A stretch of 41,914 bases of DNA from Pseudomonas huaxiensis (lineage in GTDB: Bacteria > Pseudomonadota > Gammaproteobacteria > Pseudomonadales > Pseudomonadaceae): NCBI RefSeq assembly GCF_003231275.1, contig NZ_QKVL01000044.1:1-41914 (forward strand), written 5' to 3'. Below are positions 33,497 to 41,886 of this stretch, piece after piece. Both the position numbers and the translations under genes were made by a program. The stretch's first letter is position 1. The number at the start of each line of letters is the position of its first letter. Below the pieces are notes generated by a model. It ran no database searches. It saw nothing but the letters and a program-made list of their open reading frames with translations, and was not told the DNA's origin.

Positions 33497-33937
33497 TTAC
33501 TCGGGAATTCCGGTTACCGCATGCACTACGCGCATTGCACAAGGCGGTCGAGCCCCTTCCGGGTCGAGCTGTTCGCATTTCTTCAGCAGCGGATAGGCAT
33601 CGGCAAATTTCATAGCCGCCACCTGTTCGGCGTGCTGCTGCGAAACAAAGCAGCGCTCGAACCGGAAGGCGGCATATACCTCGGGCAGCAGTGCCGGATA
33701 ATCGTAAACCTCGTCGGCGATACTCTTTAGCATCTGGAACATCGGCCCGCTGGCCGCGGGGGAAATCCTGGCGAGCAGATCATCCTTGGCGACGCCCGCT
33801 TGCCTGGCCTCAATAGCTTGCTTCGATGCACCGATGGATGCCTGCAATCCCTGCGGAAACGGACAATCAGACGCCGCCAATGCCGAGGCCGACGCCATGC
33901 AACTCAGTAAAGTGAAAACAGCGGCCATCCTTGTCAT
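33497..33937 (-). CDS. Small periplasmic protein of unknown function
   Basis: From the ATG at 33937, preceded by ACGAGGAAGTTCC, this is 146 residues. A signal peptide MTRMAAVFTLLSCMASASAL is followed by AASDCPFPQG. The mature part has four cysteines (in SDCPF, ERCFV, KKCEQ and PPCAM), which could form two disulfides in the periplasm. I do not recognise a family. It stands alone between the REP repeat and a LysR gene on the same strand. Export is well supported; function is unknown. Confidence 0.75.
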   Translation of the reverse strand: MTRMAAVFTLLSCMASASALAASDCPFPQGLQASIGASKQAIEARQAGVAKDDLLARISPAASGPMFQMLKSIADEVYDYPALLPEVYAAFRFERCFVSQQHAEQVAAMKFADAYPLLKKCEQLDPEGARPPCAMRVVHAVTGIPE

Positions 33938-34071
33938 GGAACTTCCTCGTTTGCAGCAAGCATTGTCGAAATAAGCTGCGGATTCTAACCGATGCCAGTT
34001 GATGATTCGCTCCAATGGCCTGGTCCTTTGGCTATGCCTCACCATCCCGTCTCCACCCAATCACAACCGCC

Positions 34072-34950
34072 TCAACCACCCAGCGCATTCAAAAAAACCT
34101 TAACCTTCTCCGAATCCTCCCGATGACGCAGAGACGCCGCAAACACCTCATAGTCGGCAAACTCCAACCCAGGCAACACCTCGACCAACTCTCCCGCCTC
34201 GAGATCCGCTTCGATCAGATAGTTCGGCAACACCGCCAGTCCCGCCCCGGCCAATGTCAGCGAGCGCAGCGACGTCGAATCGCTGACGCTGATTCGCGGG
34301 TTGATGCGCAAGGTGGATGGCTGGCCCTGCCACGTGATCGGGAAGCTGATCAGCGGCGCATACACCCGCTGCGCGAGGCAGCTATGGGTGGCAAGGGCAT
34401 TCACGTCCAGCGGTTGGCCGTGTTCGCGCAGGTAGGCGGGCGATGCGCACAGGGTCAGGGTGAAGGTGTGGATCTTCTGGTAGCGGACGCCGGACTGTTC
34501 GGGCGTGCTCATGCGAATCGCGACGTCATATTCGCCGTCGAGCAAGTCGACATAGCGGTCCGACAGGTCGACTTCGAAACGCAAGCGCGGGTACTCGGCC
34601 GACAATCTGGCGATGCGCGGCAGGACGAAGGCACGGCCGAACGAGGTGGGCAGGGTGACCCGCAGCACGCCTTCTGCCACGCGCAAGCCTTTCTGCAGGC
34701 GCGCATCGGCGTTCTCCAAACCGGCCAATACCTGCCGTAGCTCGCTGGCGTAACGGGTGCCGATGTCAGTCAGGGCAACCTTGCGAGTAGTTCGCAGCAG
34801 CAGTTGGTGGCCAAGGCGCGACTCCAGGTTGGTGAGGCGCCGGCTGACCGTTGATTGAGCGATGCCCAGCTCCCGCGCGGCGGCGCTGAAGCTCTTGCTG
34901 TCGACCACGGCGAGAAAGGCTTCCACCTCGGCGAGGGAGGTTATTTTCAT
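34072..34950 (-). CDS. LysR-family transcriptional regulator
   Basis: This 292-residue protein has the LysR helix-turn-helix SFSAAARELGIAQSTVSRRL near residues 20-40, followed by RLGHQLLLRTTRKVALTDIG. The effector domain begins near LRVTLPTSFGRAFVLPRIA. It belongs to the large CrgA/AaeR-like group. It is divergent from a nitroreductase and a quinone oxidoreductase gene with a 62- to 95-bp intergenic region, so it probably controls these two redox enzymes. The inducer is unknown. Confidence 0.92.
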   Translation of the reverse strand: MKITSLAEVEAFLAVVDSKSFSAAARELGIAQSTVSRRLTNLESRLGHQLLLRTTRKVALTDIGTRYASELRQVLAGLENADARLQKGLRVAEGVLRVTLPTSFGRAFVLPRIARLSAEYPRLRFEVDLSDRYVDLLDGEYDVAIRMSTPEQSGVRYQKIHTFTLTLCASPAYLREHGQPLDVNALATHSCLAQRVYAPLISFPITWQGQPSTLRINPRISVSDSTSLRSLTLAGAGLAVLPNYLIEADLEAGELVEVLPGLEFADYEVFAASLRHREDSEKVKVFLNALGG

Positions 34951-35045
34951 CGGTTTTCCGCATAAGTGAAATCGGATGTTTTCTATTCTAATGCGAAAAA
35001 CGCAAGGATAGGATGAGCCGACCTGTCACGAGAAAGGCGCTCTCC

Positions 35046-35735
35046 ATGTCATCAGTGATGCACGCGGTAATTAACCGGCGCTCCACCCGGGCTTTCCTCG
35101 ACCGTCCGGTGGCTGAAGCGCTGCTGCGGGAGATCGTCGACGGCGCTCGTCATTCGCCATCCAGCGGCAACCTTCAACCGTGGAAGTTGTATGTGCTGAC
35201 GGGCGCGCATCTGCGCCGGCTGAAAGGCGAAGTGGCACGGACCCTGGCGCAGCATCCGCGTGGCGAGGGCATGGGGTATGCGATCTATCCTCAGGACCTG
35301 AAGCCTCCTTACCAGACGCGCCGTGCCAAATGCGGCGAAGACCTCTATGCCACCCTGAACATCGCCCGCGAGGATCGGCAGGGGCGGCAGCAGCAGTTCG
35401 CCCGCAACTTCCGTTTTTTCGATGCGCCGGTGGGCCTGTTTCTCGCCGTTGATCGCAGCATGGGCCAAGGGCAGTGGGCGGATCTGGGAATGTTCTTGCA
35501 AAGCCTGATGTTGTTGGCCCACGAGCGGGGTCTGGCGACCTGCGCGCAAGCCTGCTGGACCCTGGTTGACCAGACCGTGGAGCGGCAACTCGAACTGCCC
35601 GATGAGCTGATGTTGTTTTGCGGCCTGTCGCTGGGCTACGCCGACCCCGAGCATCCGGTCAACACCTTGCGCACCGACCGCGAGCCGCTCGCTGCTATCG
35701 CCGAGTTCCGCGGCTTTGATGAATTCGGCGCTTGA
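35046..35735 (+). CDS. Nitroreductase-family FMN oxidoreductase
   Basis: From 35046 this is 229 residues; an ATG at 35013 with AAGGATA upstream would add 11 residues and is equally possible. The N-terminal VINRRSTRAFLDRPV is the FMN-phosphate binding signature, GARHSPSSGNLQPWKLYV continues it, and the C-terminal glycine-rich region is ELMLFCGLSLGYADPEHPVN. These enzymes reduce nitroaromatics, quinones or enones with NAD(P)H as dimers in the cytoplasm. It lies next to a quinone oxidoreductase and opposite a LysR regulator. Confidence 0.9.
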   Translation: MSSVMHAVINRRSTRAFLDRPVAEALLREIVDGARHSPSSGNLQPWKLYVLTGAHLRRLKGEVARTLAQHPRGEGMGYAIYPQDLKPPYQTRRAKCGEDLYATLNIAREDRQGRQQQFARNFRFFDAPVGLFLAVDRSMGQGQWADLGMFLQSLMLLAHERGLATCAQACWTLVDQTVERQLELPDELMLFCGLSLGYADPEHPVNTLRTDREPLAAIAEFRGFDEFGA

Positions 35736-35766
35736 ACCTTGTACGTCCTATGAATCGGAGAGGCTG

Positions 35767-36741
35767 ATGAGACGGGTAGAAACCAACAATCTGGATTCGA
35801 TCGACCACTACCGGCTGTTGCACACCGCTGATCCGGTTGCGGTTGCGGGGGAGGTGCTGATTCGCGTCGCGGCGTGCGGCGTAGGCTATGTCGATGCGCT
35901 GGAGTCCCTTGGCCGTTATCAGGTCAGGCCACCGTTGCCCCACGTGCCCGGCCAGGAAATCAGCGGCTGGGTTGAAGCCCTGGGGCCGGGTGTAGACGGG
36001 CTGGCCGTGGGCGACCGGGTGATCACCCAGACCCACGGCGGCTTCGCCGAGTTGGCCGTGGCTGCGGCGCAGACGCTGGTAAAGATCCCGGACGGCATGG
36101 ACTTCATTCAGGCAGCGGGCTTCAAGATCAACTACCTGACGGCCTATCACGCGCTGCACGACCGGGCCGCGCTGAAACCTGGCGAGACCCTGCTGGTCAT
36201 TGGCGCCGCAGGCGGTGTCGGCAGCGCTGCGGTGCAGATCGGCAAATGCCTGGGCGCCACGGTGATCGGCGTAGCGTCGACGGCGGAAAAACGTGCGTTC
36301 GTGCAGGCGCTGGGCGCGGACCATGTGATCGACGCCAGTGCAGATAGCTTCCGCGAAGTGGTCAAGGAATTGTGTGGGCAGAAAGGGCCTGATGTGGTGT
36401 TCGATCCGGTGTGCGGGCCGTTGTTCGAGCCGGCGTTCCGCTCGATGGCCTGGGGTGGCCGGCATCTGGTAGTGGGGTTCGCGGGTGGGCCGATTCCGGC
36501 GCTGCGGGCGAATCTGCCGCTGCTCAAGGGGGCGTCGCTGGTGGGGGTGGATGTGCGCCAGTTCCAGATTTATGAGGCTGGGAAGGGCGCGGCGCATTTG
36601 CGCGAGTTGCTGGGCTGGGTCGCGCAAGGGCGATTGGCGCCACCGATCGGTAAGGTGTTCGTTTTCGAGGCGTTCGCTCAGGCGTTGGAGTACGCGCTGA
36701 CGGGTCAAGGTCTGGGCAAGACGGTGATTCGGGTGTCCTGA
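35767..36741 (+). CDS. NADPH:quinone oxidoreductase-like MDR protein
   Basis: This 324-residue protein starts at the ATG at 35767 behind CGGAGAGGCTG. The GroES-like domain includes PHVPGQEISGWVEALGPGVDG and the cofactor domain LLVIGAAGGVGSAAVQIGKCLGA. Zinc ligands are absent, as in QOR/crotonyl-CoA-reductase-type enzymes. It follows the nitroreductase gene by 31 bp and is probably in the same operon under the divergent LysR regulator. The two enzymes together suggest reduction of quinones, nitro compounds or enones during electrophile stress. Confidence 0.9.
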   Translation: MRRVETNNLDSIDHYRLLHTADPVAVAGEVLIRVAACGVGYVDALESLGRYQVRPPLPHVPGQEISGWVEALGPGVDGLAVGDRVITQTHGGFAELAVAAAQTLVKIPDGMDFIQAAGFKINYLTAYHALHDRAALKPGETLLVIGAAGGVGSAAVQIGKCLGATVIGVASTAEKRAFVQALGADHVIDASADSFREVVKELCGQKGPDVVFDPVCGPLFEPAFRSMAWGGRHLVVGFAGGPIPALRANLPLLKGASLVGVDVRQFQIYEAGKGAAHLRELLGWVAQGRLAPPIGKVFVFEAFAQALEYALTGQGLGKTVIRVS

Positions 36742-37052
36742 AGTCGTGAAGTTACCGGCGGCCTCCGTACGGACGTATCGTCGAAATCAGTCTGGTGACG
36801 CTGTAGGTGCGAGCTTGTCGGAACGCCGAACCGTCCCGCCTCGAATGGATGGGCCCGCAGCAACCCCAAAAATCATTGTCTCCGCTACCCCGTGAAGACC
36901 CTTTTTCATCTGATCGTTCGCGTTGAAACCCACTGTTTACGGGAACGTGACCGTGTACGAAACATCGGATAATGGCTCGAAGCCATCCATCAAGGCCGCG
37001 AAATAGAGCCCTCAAACTCGAGAAACATTTCACATTTACGTCAATTTATTTC
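36742..37052. other. Gene-free region with a decayed REP half-site
   Basis: I see no gene in this stretch. GTAGGTGCGAGCTTGTCGG at 36803-36821 resembles a degenerate half of the REP sequence found at 33204-33413. AT-rich sequence towards 37020-37052 leads into the promoter of the next gene. No intrinsic terminator with a T tract was found after the quinone oxidoreductase gene. Confidence 0.45.
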
Positions 37053-37080
37053 GAACTTTATCGGAGGCCGGTGCTTCAAA
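37053..37080 (+). promoter_or_regulatory. ECF sigma-type promoter (AlgU/SigX-like)
   Basis: GAACTT at 37053-37058, a 17-bp spacer and TCAAA at 37076-37080 match the general form of AlgU/RpoE-family promoters (GAACTT, 16-17 bp, TCtgA-like). The element lies about 44 bp upstream of an outer-membrane protein gene, a typical target class for envelope-stress sigma factors. Only the hexamers support it. Confidence 0.5.
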
Positions 37081-37123
37081 GCGGTGCGTTCGTTAATACA
37101 TTACTGTCATGGAGGCTTCCCGA

Positions 37124-37870
37124 ATGCCCACCCGTAAATTGCTCGCACCGACCTGCATCCTCGCTCTGCTGGGCGCACCCTTGGCGGCCGTTGCCGCACC
37201 GAGCACCGACCCGCTGTTCACCCTCGGCCTGACGGGCAGCTACGACAAATTCAAGTTCGAAGGCGGTGACGAGTCCGACTCCGACCACCTCGGCCAGGGC
37301 GGCGTATTCGCCACCTTCGGCAACAAGCTGACCGCCGAATCCGGCTTCATCTACCAGGTCGGCGCCGAAGCCAAATACGGCAAGAAAGACGACAACAAAC
37401 TCAAGGAAGCCCAGGCCGATCTCGACCTCGGCTGGCGTGCGGCGCTGGATGCGCGCAACTTCGTCGACGTGACCGTGGGCGGCGGCTACAGCTGGACGCG
37501 CTTCGAGCCGGCGATCAACGACATCGATGTCGAAATCACCTCCAAGTCGCCGTTCGCCAAGGCTGCGCTGGGTTACAACCACCAGTTCGACACCTCGACC
37601 TTGCGTGTCGAAGTCGGCGCTCGCCACACCCTCGACGGCCGCGCCAAGCTCAAGGTCGACGACTTCGGCAGCGACACCGTGGACCTCAAGGACCGCACCA
37701 ACCCGTACGCTGAAGTCAGCCTGCTGCTGAACCAGCAGGGTGGCATGCCGGTGCAGGTCGGCGCGTACTACACCCGCACCGAGTACAAGCTGGACGAAGA
37801 CTCGGACGTGGCCGACAACACCAAGCTCAAGCGTGACGAGTTCGGGGTGAAGGTCGGTCTGGCGTTCTAA
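37124..37870 (+). CDS. Outer-membrane beta-barrel protein, acidic, unknown function
   Basis: This 248-residue protein starts at the ATG at 37124 behind ATGGAGGCTTCC. It has a signal peptide ending at AAVAAPST. Alternating strands follow (FTLGLTGSYDKFKF, VDVTVGGGYSWTRF, LRVEVGARHTLDG), ending EFGVKVGLAF with the terminal phenylalanine of outer-membrane barrels. The loops are rich in Asp, Glu and Lys (GGDESDSDH, KKDDNKLKEAQAD, DEDSDVADN). Its size suggests an 8- to 10-stranded barrel. A candidate ECF-sigma promoter lies upstream. I do not recognise a named family. Confidence 0.8.
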   Translation: MPTRKLLAPTCILALLGAPLAAVAAPSTDPLFTLGLTGSYDKFKFEGGDESDSDHLGQGGVFATFGNKLTAESGFIYQVGAEAKYGKKDDNKLKEAQADLDLGWRAALDARNFVDVTVGGGYSWTRFEPAINDIDVEITSKSPFAKAALGYNHQFDTSTLRVEVGARHTLDGRAKLKVDDFGSDTVDLKDRTNPYAEVSLLLNQQGGMPVQVGAYYTRTEYKLDEDSDVADNTKLKRDEFGVKVGLAF

Positions 37871-37883
37871 GCGCCTGGTCGGT

Positions 37884-37908
37884 TCGAAGGGCCGGGGCGG
37901 CCCTTCGA
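37884..37908. terminator. Hairpin between convergent barrel and alcohol dehydrogenase genes
   Basis: TCGAAGGGCC at 37884-37893 pairs exactly with GGCCCTTCGA at 37899-37908 around a five-base loop, 13 bp after the barrel gene stop. A second stem, CGGAATA with TATTCCG (37918-37937), follows and reaches the end of the dehydrogenase gene. The T tract is poor, but the convergent position suits a two-way terminator. Confidence 0.55.
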
Positions 37909-37929
37909 TGCTGGCGGCGGAATACGCTG

Positions 37930-38988
37930 TTATTCCGCGGTCTGCAGCGTCGCCATATCGATGACGAAGCGGTACTTCACGTCCCCCGCGATCATGCGGC
38001 TGTAGGCTTCGTTGATGGCGCGGATATCGAGCATTTCGATATCGCAACGAATGTCATGCGCGGCACAGAAATCCAGCACCTCCTGGGTCTCGGCGATGCC
38101 GCCGATCAACGACCCGGCAATCACCCGACGCTTGAGCACCAGATGCGCCGCGTCGATGGCGGGCTCGATGGGTTCGATCAGGCCCACCAGAATATGCACA
38201 CCGTTGAACTTGAGCGTCTTGAGGTAGGGATTGAGGTCGTGCTGCACCGGGATGGTGTCGAGCAGGAAATCGAAGTGATCGGCCACCGCAGCCATCTGCG
38301 CCGGATCGGTCGAGACCACGACGTGATCGGCGCCCTGGCGCTGCGCTTCCTCGGCCTTCGCTGCCGAACGGGTGAACAGCGTGACTTCGGCGCCCAGCGC
38401 CTTGGCCAGCTTGATGCCCATATGACCGAGCCCGCCCATGCCCAGAATGCCCACCCGATGACCCGGCCCGACGCCGTGATGGCGTAGCGGCGAGTAGGTG
38501 GTGATGCCCGCGCAGAGGATCGGCGCCGCGCTCGGCAAGTCCATGCCGTCCGGGATCCGCAACACGAAATCTTCCCGCACCACGATGGAGTTGGAGTAAC
38601 CGCCCAGGGTGTAGCTGCCGTCCACACGATCCGGTGTGGTGTAGGTCATGGTCGGGCCTTCGAGGCAGTACTGCTCCAGGTCGGCGTGGCAGGCGTCGCA
38701 GTGCTGGCAGGAATCGACCATGCAACCGACGCCGACCAGATCGCCGGGCTGGTACTTGCTCGCCGCGCTACCGGTGGTGCGGACACGGCCGATGATTTCG
38801 TGGCCGGGCATCAGCGGGTAAACAGCAATTCCCCACTCATTGCGCGCCTGGTGGATATCGGAATGGCAGACGCCGCAGTAGAGGATATCGATGACGACAT
38901 CGTTCGGACGCGGGCTGCGGCGGTCGAAGGTCATCGGGGCGAGCGGCGCGCTGGCCGACTGGGCGGCGTAGCCAATGGCTTTGTACAT
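37930..38988 (-). CDS. Zinc-dependent NAD(P) alcohol dehydrogenase (YahK/cinnamyl-alcohol type)
   Basis: This 352-residue protein, from the ATG at 38988, shows the catalytic zinc site CGVCHSDIHQARNEWG and GHEIIGRV. The structural zinc cluster is in DSCQHCDACHADLEQYC, and GILGMGGLGHMGIKLAKALG is the cofactor fold. This pattern is typical of the broad-range aldehyde reductase/cinnamyl-alcohol dehydrogenase group, usually NADPH-linked. An in-frame ATG 36 bp upstream is possible but has a poorer context. It is divergent from an AraC regulator, an arrangement common for inducible aldehyde reductases. Confidence 0.93.
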   Translation of the reverse strand: MYKAIGYAAQSASAPLAPMTFDRRSPRPNDVVIDILYCGVCHSDIHQARNEWGIAVYPLMPGHEIIGRVRTTGSAASKYQPGDLVGVGCMVDSCQHCDACHADLEQYCLEGPTMTYTTPDRVDGSYTLGGYSNSIVVREDFVLRIPDGMDLPSAAPILCAGITTYSPLRHHGVGPGHRVGILGMGGLGHMGIKLAKALGAEVTLFTRSAAKAEEAQRQGADHVVVSTDPAQMAAVADHFDFLLDTIPVQHDLNPYLKTLKFNGVHILVGLIEPIEPAIDAAHLVLKRRVIAGSLIGGIAETQEVLDFCAAHDIRCDIEMLDIRAINEAYSRMIAGDVKYRFVIDMATLQTAE

Positions 38989-39161
38989 AAGGGTGTCTCT
39001 GCACAGCGAAAAGAGGCGGCGCATTGTGCGGGCGAGGGGCGGGGATGCCGATGGGCATTCCTCCGGGTGTCATGCCTATTCCTCCAGTGAGCCTTAGATT
39101 GACGGTAACCCTGCCGTGAAATCTGGGATCATGGACGCGTCAATCACTCTTACCGTCTCTC

Positions 39162-40067
39162 ATGTCCGATCCTCATCACTTTCCAGGGCGCCAGGCCCTG
39201 TGCGACCTGATCAAGCCGCTGGCCACGCGTCCCGGCTTTGTCGACACCTTGCTCAGTGACGTGCAGGTGCTGTCCTGGGCGGAGTATGTGGCCAGTAGCC
39301 CGCAGATCTACGAACCTAGCCTGATGGTCCTGGCACAGGGTCGAAAGCTGGCGCGCCTGGGCGAGCGGACCCTGGATTACGGGGCAGGGCAGTACCTGGT
39401 GCAGGCGCTGTCGGTGCCGTTCATGTGCGAGACCTTCGCCAGCGAGGCTGAGCCACTTTACGGCGTGGCCGTCGGTATCGATCCGCTGGTCCTGAGCGAA
39501 ATGGTCCAGGCGATGGACCCGCTTCCCGCCGGGCTGGTCCGGGCGCAAACCCCGAAGTCCATGAGCTCCGCGCCCCTTGATGAGCCGATGCAGGACGCCG
39601 TGCTGCGGTTGTTGCAGTGCCTGCAACGACCTGAAGACGCCCGCGTAATGGGCGCGGCGCGGGTACGCGAGGTGTATTTCGCGGCGCTCAACGGCCCGCA
39701 GGCTGGCGCGCTGAGAGCCTTGGTCGAGCAGCAGGGACACTTTGCCCGGATTGGCGCATCGCTGGCGTACCTGCGGGATCACTATGCCGACCCGCTCAGC
39801 ATCGACGAACTGGCCGGCCGGGCGAACATGAGCGCTTCCGCGTTTCACGAACACTTCAAGCGCAACACCTTGCTGTCGCCTATCCAGTACCTCAAGCGAC
39901 TGCGCCTGTTGAAGGCACAACAGATGCTCATCGGCGAGGGCCTGGGCGTCGCCCAGGTGGCGCACCGCGTGGGCTATCAGAGCAGTTCGCAGTTCAGCCG
40001 GGAGTACAAACGGCAGTTTTCACGAAGTCCGGGGGATGAGGTGCCTTATCGCGGGATAGCGGTTTAG
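39162..40067 (+). CDS. AraC-family transcriptional regulator
   Basis: This 301-residue protein has an N-terminal AraC_N-type effector domain (YEPSLMVLAQGRKLARLGERTLDYG) and a C-terminal double helix-turn-helix. In the latter, ELAGRANMSASAFHEHFKRN and the closing RVGYQSSSQFSREYKRQF are the two DNA-reading elements. AraC_N members often sit opposite aldehyde or alcohol dehydrogenase genes and activate them. This one is divergent from the zinc dehydrogenase gene with 173 bp between start codons. Activation by an aldehyde is inferred. Confidence 0.92.
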   Translation: MSDPHHFPGRQALCDLIKPLATRPGFVDTLLSDVQVLSWAEYVASSPQIYEPSLMVLAQGRKLARLGERTLDYGAGQYLVQALSVPFMCETFASEAEPLYGVAVGIDPLVLSEMVQAMDPLPAGLVRAQTPKSMSSAPLDEPMQDAVLRLLQCLQRPEDARVMGAARVREVYFAALNGPQAGALRALVEQQGHFARIGASLAYLRDHYADPLSIDELAGRANMSASAFHEHFKRNTLLSPIQYLKRLRLLKAQQMLIGEGLGVAQVAHRVGYQSSSQFSREYKRQFSRSPGDEVPYRGIAV

Positions 40068-40197
40068 GGCGGTTCTGGCCCCGGCCTCTTGTTCGCCTGG
40101 GGTTGCTGCTTAGAACAGCGATTAGGTGATAGAAGGAGGGGCCTCAGACAAACCGCAACGGCAGGTAACTGCCATACCCAAGCCAAGGAGTGCAGCG

Positions 40198-41019
40198 ATG
40201 GATGACTATCTGGAGTTGAATAGAGCTAACTGGGATGAACGAGCGCCACTCCACGCCGCTTCTCCGGGTTACGAAGCTGCAAGGTTTATAGCTTCTGCGG
40301 ATCATTTATCGGCAGTGGTTCGTTTCGATCAGCCTCGCCTCGGTGACATTTCTGGCCTGAGAGGGGTGCACCTACAGTGTCATATCGGTACAGACACCCT
40401 TTCTCTTGCCCGTCTTGGGGCGGTCATGACCGGCCTGGACTTTTCTCCCGTCTCACTGGATCAGGCCCGGAGACTGGCGACCGATTGCAATGCTGATATT
40501 CACTACGTCGAAGCGCCGGTTTACCAGGCTGCGCAAGTCCTTGGTGGCGCTGGCTTCGATCTGGTCTATACCGGCGTCGGTGCACTGAACTGGCTGCCCA
40601 GCATTGATAAATGGGCCAGAACGGTAGCCGCTTTGCTCAAACCGGGAGGCCGCCTGTTTCTGCGTGAAGGGCATCCGATGCTTCTGGCGCTGGACGAGAA
40701 TTGCCAGGACGAACTGAGGATCAGCTACCCGTATTTCGAACGCCCGGAGCCGACGGTCTGGAAGGATGACAGCACCTATGTCGAAGTCGATGCTGCGCTG
40801 AAGGCCACCGTCACCCATGAGTGGAACCACGGCCTTGGCGAGGTGATTTCGGCGCTTCTGCGTCATGGGCTGAATCTTGTCGCCATCGAGGAGCATGACT
40901 GCATCCCCTGGGAGGCGCTGCCTGGACAGATGGTTCTCGGAGAGGATGGAGAGTGGCGTTTGAAACTTGATCCATGGCGTCTGCCGTTGAGCTATACCCT
41001 GCAGGCGATTAAACGGTGA
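40198..41019 (+). CDS. SAM-dependent class I methyltransferase
   Basis: This 273-residue protein starts at the ATG at 40198 behind CAAGGAGTGCAGCG. The N-terminal NRANWDERAPLHAAS is typical of a methyltransferase subfamily whose SAM motif I reads LQCHIGTDTLSLARLGA rather than the usual GxGxG. Motif II (MTGLDFSPVSLDQAR) and FDLVYTGVGALNWL follow, then LLKPGGRLFLREGHP. The acceptor is unknown. It is preceded by the AraC gene with no obvious link and is followed by a strong bidirectional terminator. Confidence 0.88.
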   Translation: MDDYLELNRANWDERAPLHAASPGYEAARFIASADHLSAVVRFDQPRLGDISGLRGVHLQCHIGTDTLSLARLGAVMTGLDFSPVSLDQARRLATDCNADIHYVEAPVYQAAQVLGGAGFDLVYTGVGALNWLPSIDKWARTVAALLKPGGRLFLREGHPMLLALDENCQDELRISYPYFERPEPTVWKDDSTYVEVDAALKATVTHEWNHGLGEVISALLRHGLNLVAIEEHDCIPWEALPGQMVLGEDGEWRLKLDPWRLPLSYTLQAIKR

Positions 41020-41047
41020 GGGACAAGGCTGGCCGTTGTAATTGGAC

Positions 41048-41075
41048 AAAAAAAGCCCGCCGAAGCGGGCTTTTT
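41048..41075. terminator. Bidirectional intrinsic terminator
   Basis: GCCCGC at 41055-41060, a CGAA tetraloop and GCGGGC at 41065-41070 are flanked by an A tract on the left and TTTTT on the right. It therefore works in both directions, between the convergent methyltransferase and Bax-inhibitor genes. Confidence 0.92.
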
Positions 41076-41089
41076 CAATAGCGGGTGAA

Positions 41090-41761
41090 TCAGTCGTCGG
41101 AGCTCATGATGCCAAACAGTTGCAGCAGGCTGACGAACAGGTTGTAGATCGATACATACAGGCTGATGGTCGCCATGATGTAGTTGCGCTCACCGCCATG
41201 GATGATCTGGCTGGTCTGGAACAGGATGCACACCGACGAGAACAGCACGAAGCCGGCGCTGATCGCCAGTTGCAGGCCGCTGATCTGGAAGAAGAAGCTC
41301 GCGACCACTGCACCCAGCAGAACGAAGAAACCGGCGGTGATGAAGCCGCTGAGGAAGCTCATGTCCTTGCGGGTGATCAGCACGTAGGCCGACAGACCAC
41401 CGAACACCAGTGCGGTCATGGCGAAGGCCGAGCTGACCACTTCGGCGCCACCGGCCATGCCCAGGTAACGGTTGAGGATCGGGCCGAGCAGGAAGCCCAT
41501 GAAACCGGTCAGGGCGAAGGTGGAAACCAGGCCCCAGGCCGAGTCACGCAGCTTGGCGGTGAGGAAGAACAGACCGTAGAAACCGATCAGTACGACGAAG
41601 ATATTCGGGTAACCGACGCGCATCTGCTGTGCGACGTAGGCCATGACGGCACTGAAGATGAGAGTCAGGGCCAGCAAGCCGTACGTGTTGCGCAGGACTC
41701 GGCTGACCTCCTGCTGTTCGACCTGCAGGCCGTGGTTGACGGCGTAATCCTGTTCGCGCAT
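41090..41761 (-). CDS. Bax-inhibitor-1/YccA-family membrane protein
   Basis: From the ATG at 41761, preceded by CACAGGAGTGTCGCC, this is 223 residues. The N-terminus MREQDYAVNHGLQVEQQEVS is cytosolic. About seven membrane helices follow, including TYGLLALTLIFSAVMAYVAQ and VGYPNIFVVLIGFYGLFF. The acidic C-terminus ends in SSDD, as in other BI-1/YccA proteins. YccA homologues interact with the FtsH protease. The gene lies beside a tRNA-Ser and shows normal housekeeping codon use. Confidence 0.92.
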   Translation of the reverse strand: MREQDYAVNHGLQVEQQEVSRVLRNTYGLLALTLIFSAVMAYVAQQMRVGYPNIFVVLIGFYGLFFLTAKLRDSAWGLVSTFALTGFMGFLLGPILNRYLGMAGGAEVVSSAFAMTALVFGGLSAYVLITRKDMSFLSGFITAGFFVLLGAVVASFFFQISGLQLAISAGFVLFSSVCILFQTSQIIHGGERNYIMATISLYVSIYNLFVSLLQLFGIMSSDD

Positions 41762-41839
41762 GGCGACACTCCTGTGGGTTTTGAAACGTTGAGTTGCAAA
41801 GATCATAACAGAGCATTGGAAACAGGCCATCCAGAGAGT

Positions 41840-41867
41840 TTGACAGCTTGTTTCATTTCGGTATGAT
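41840..41867 (+). promoter_or_regulatory. Sigma-70 promoter for tRNA-Ser
   Basis: TTGACA at 41840-41845, a 16-bp spacer and TATGAT at 41862-41867 form a near-consensus promoter ending 19 bp before the tRNA. The GC-rich stretch after the -10 box (GGCGCCCGC) is like the discriminator of stringently controlled stable-RNA promoters. Confidence 0.85.
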
Positions 41868-41886
41868 GGCGCCCGCATGACAAAGT

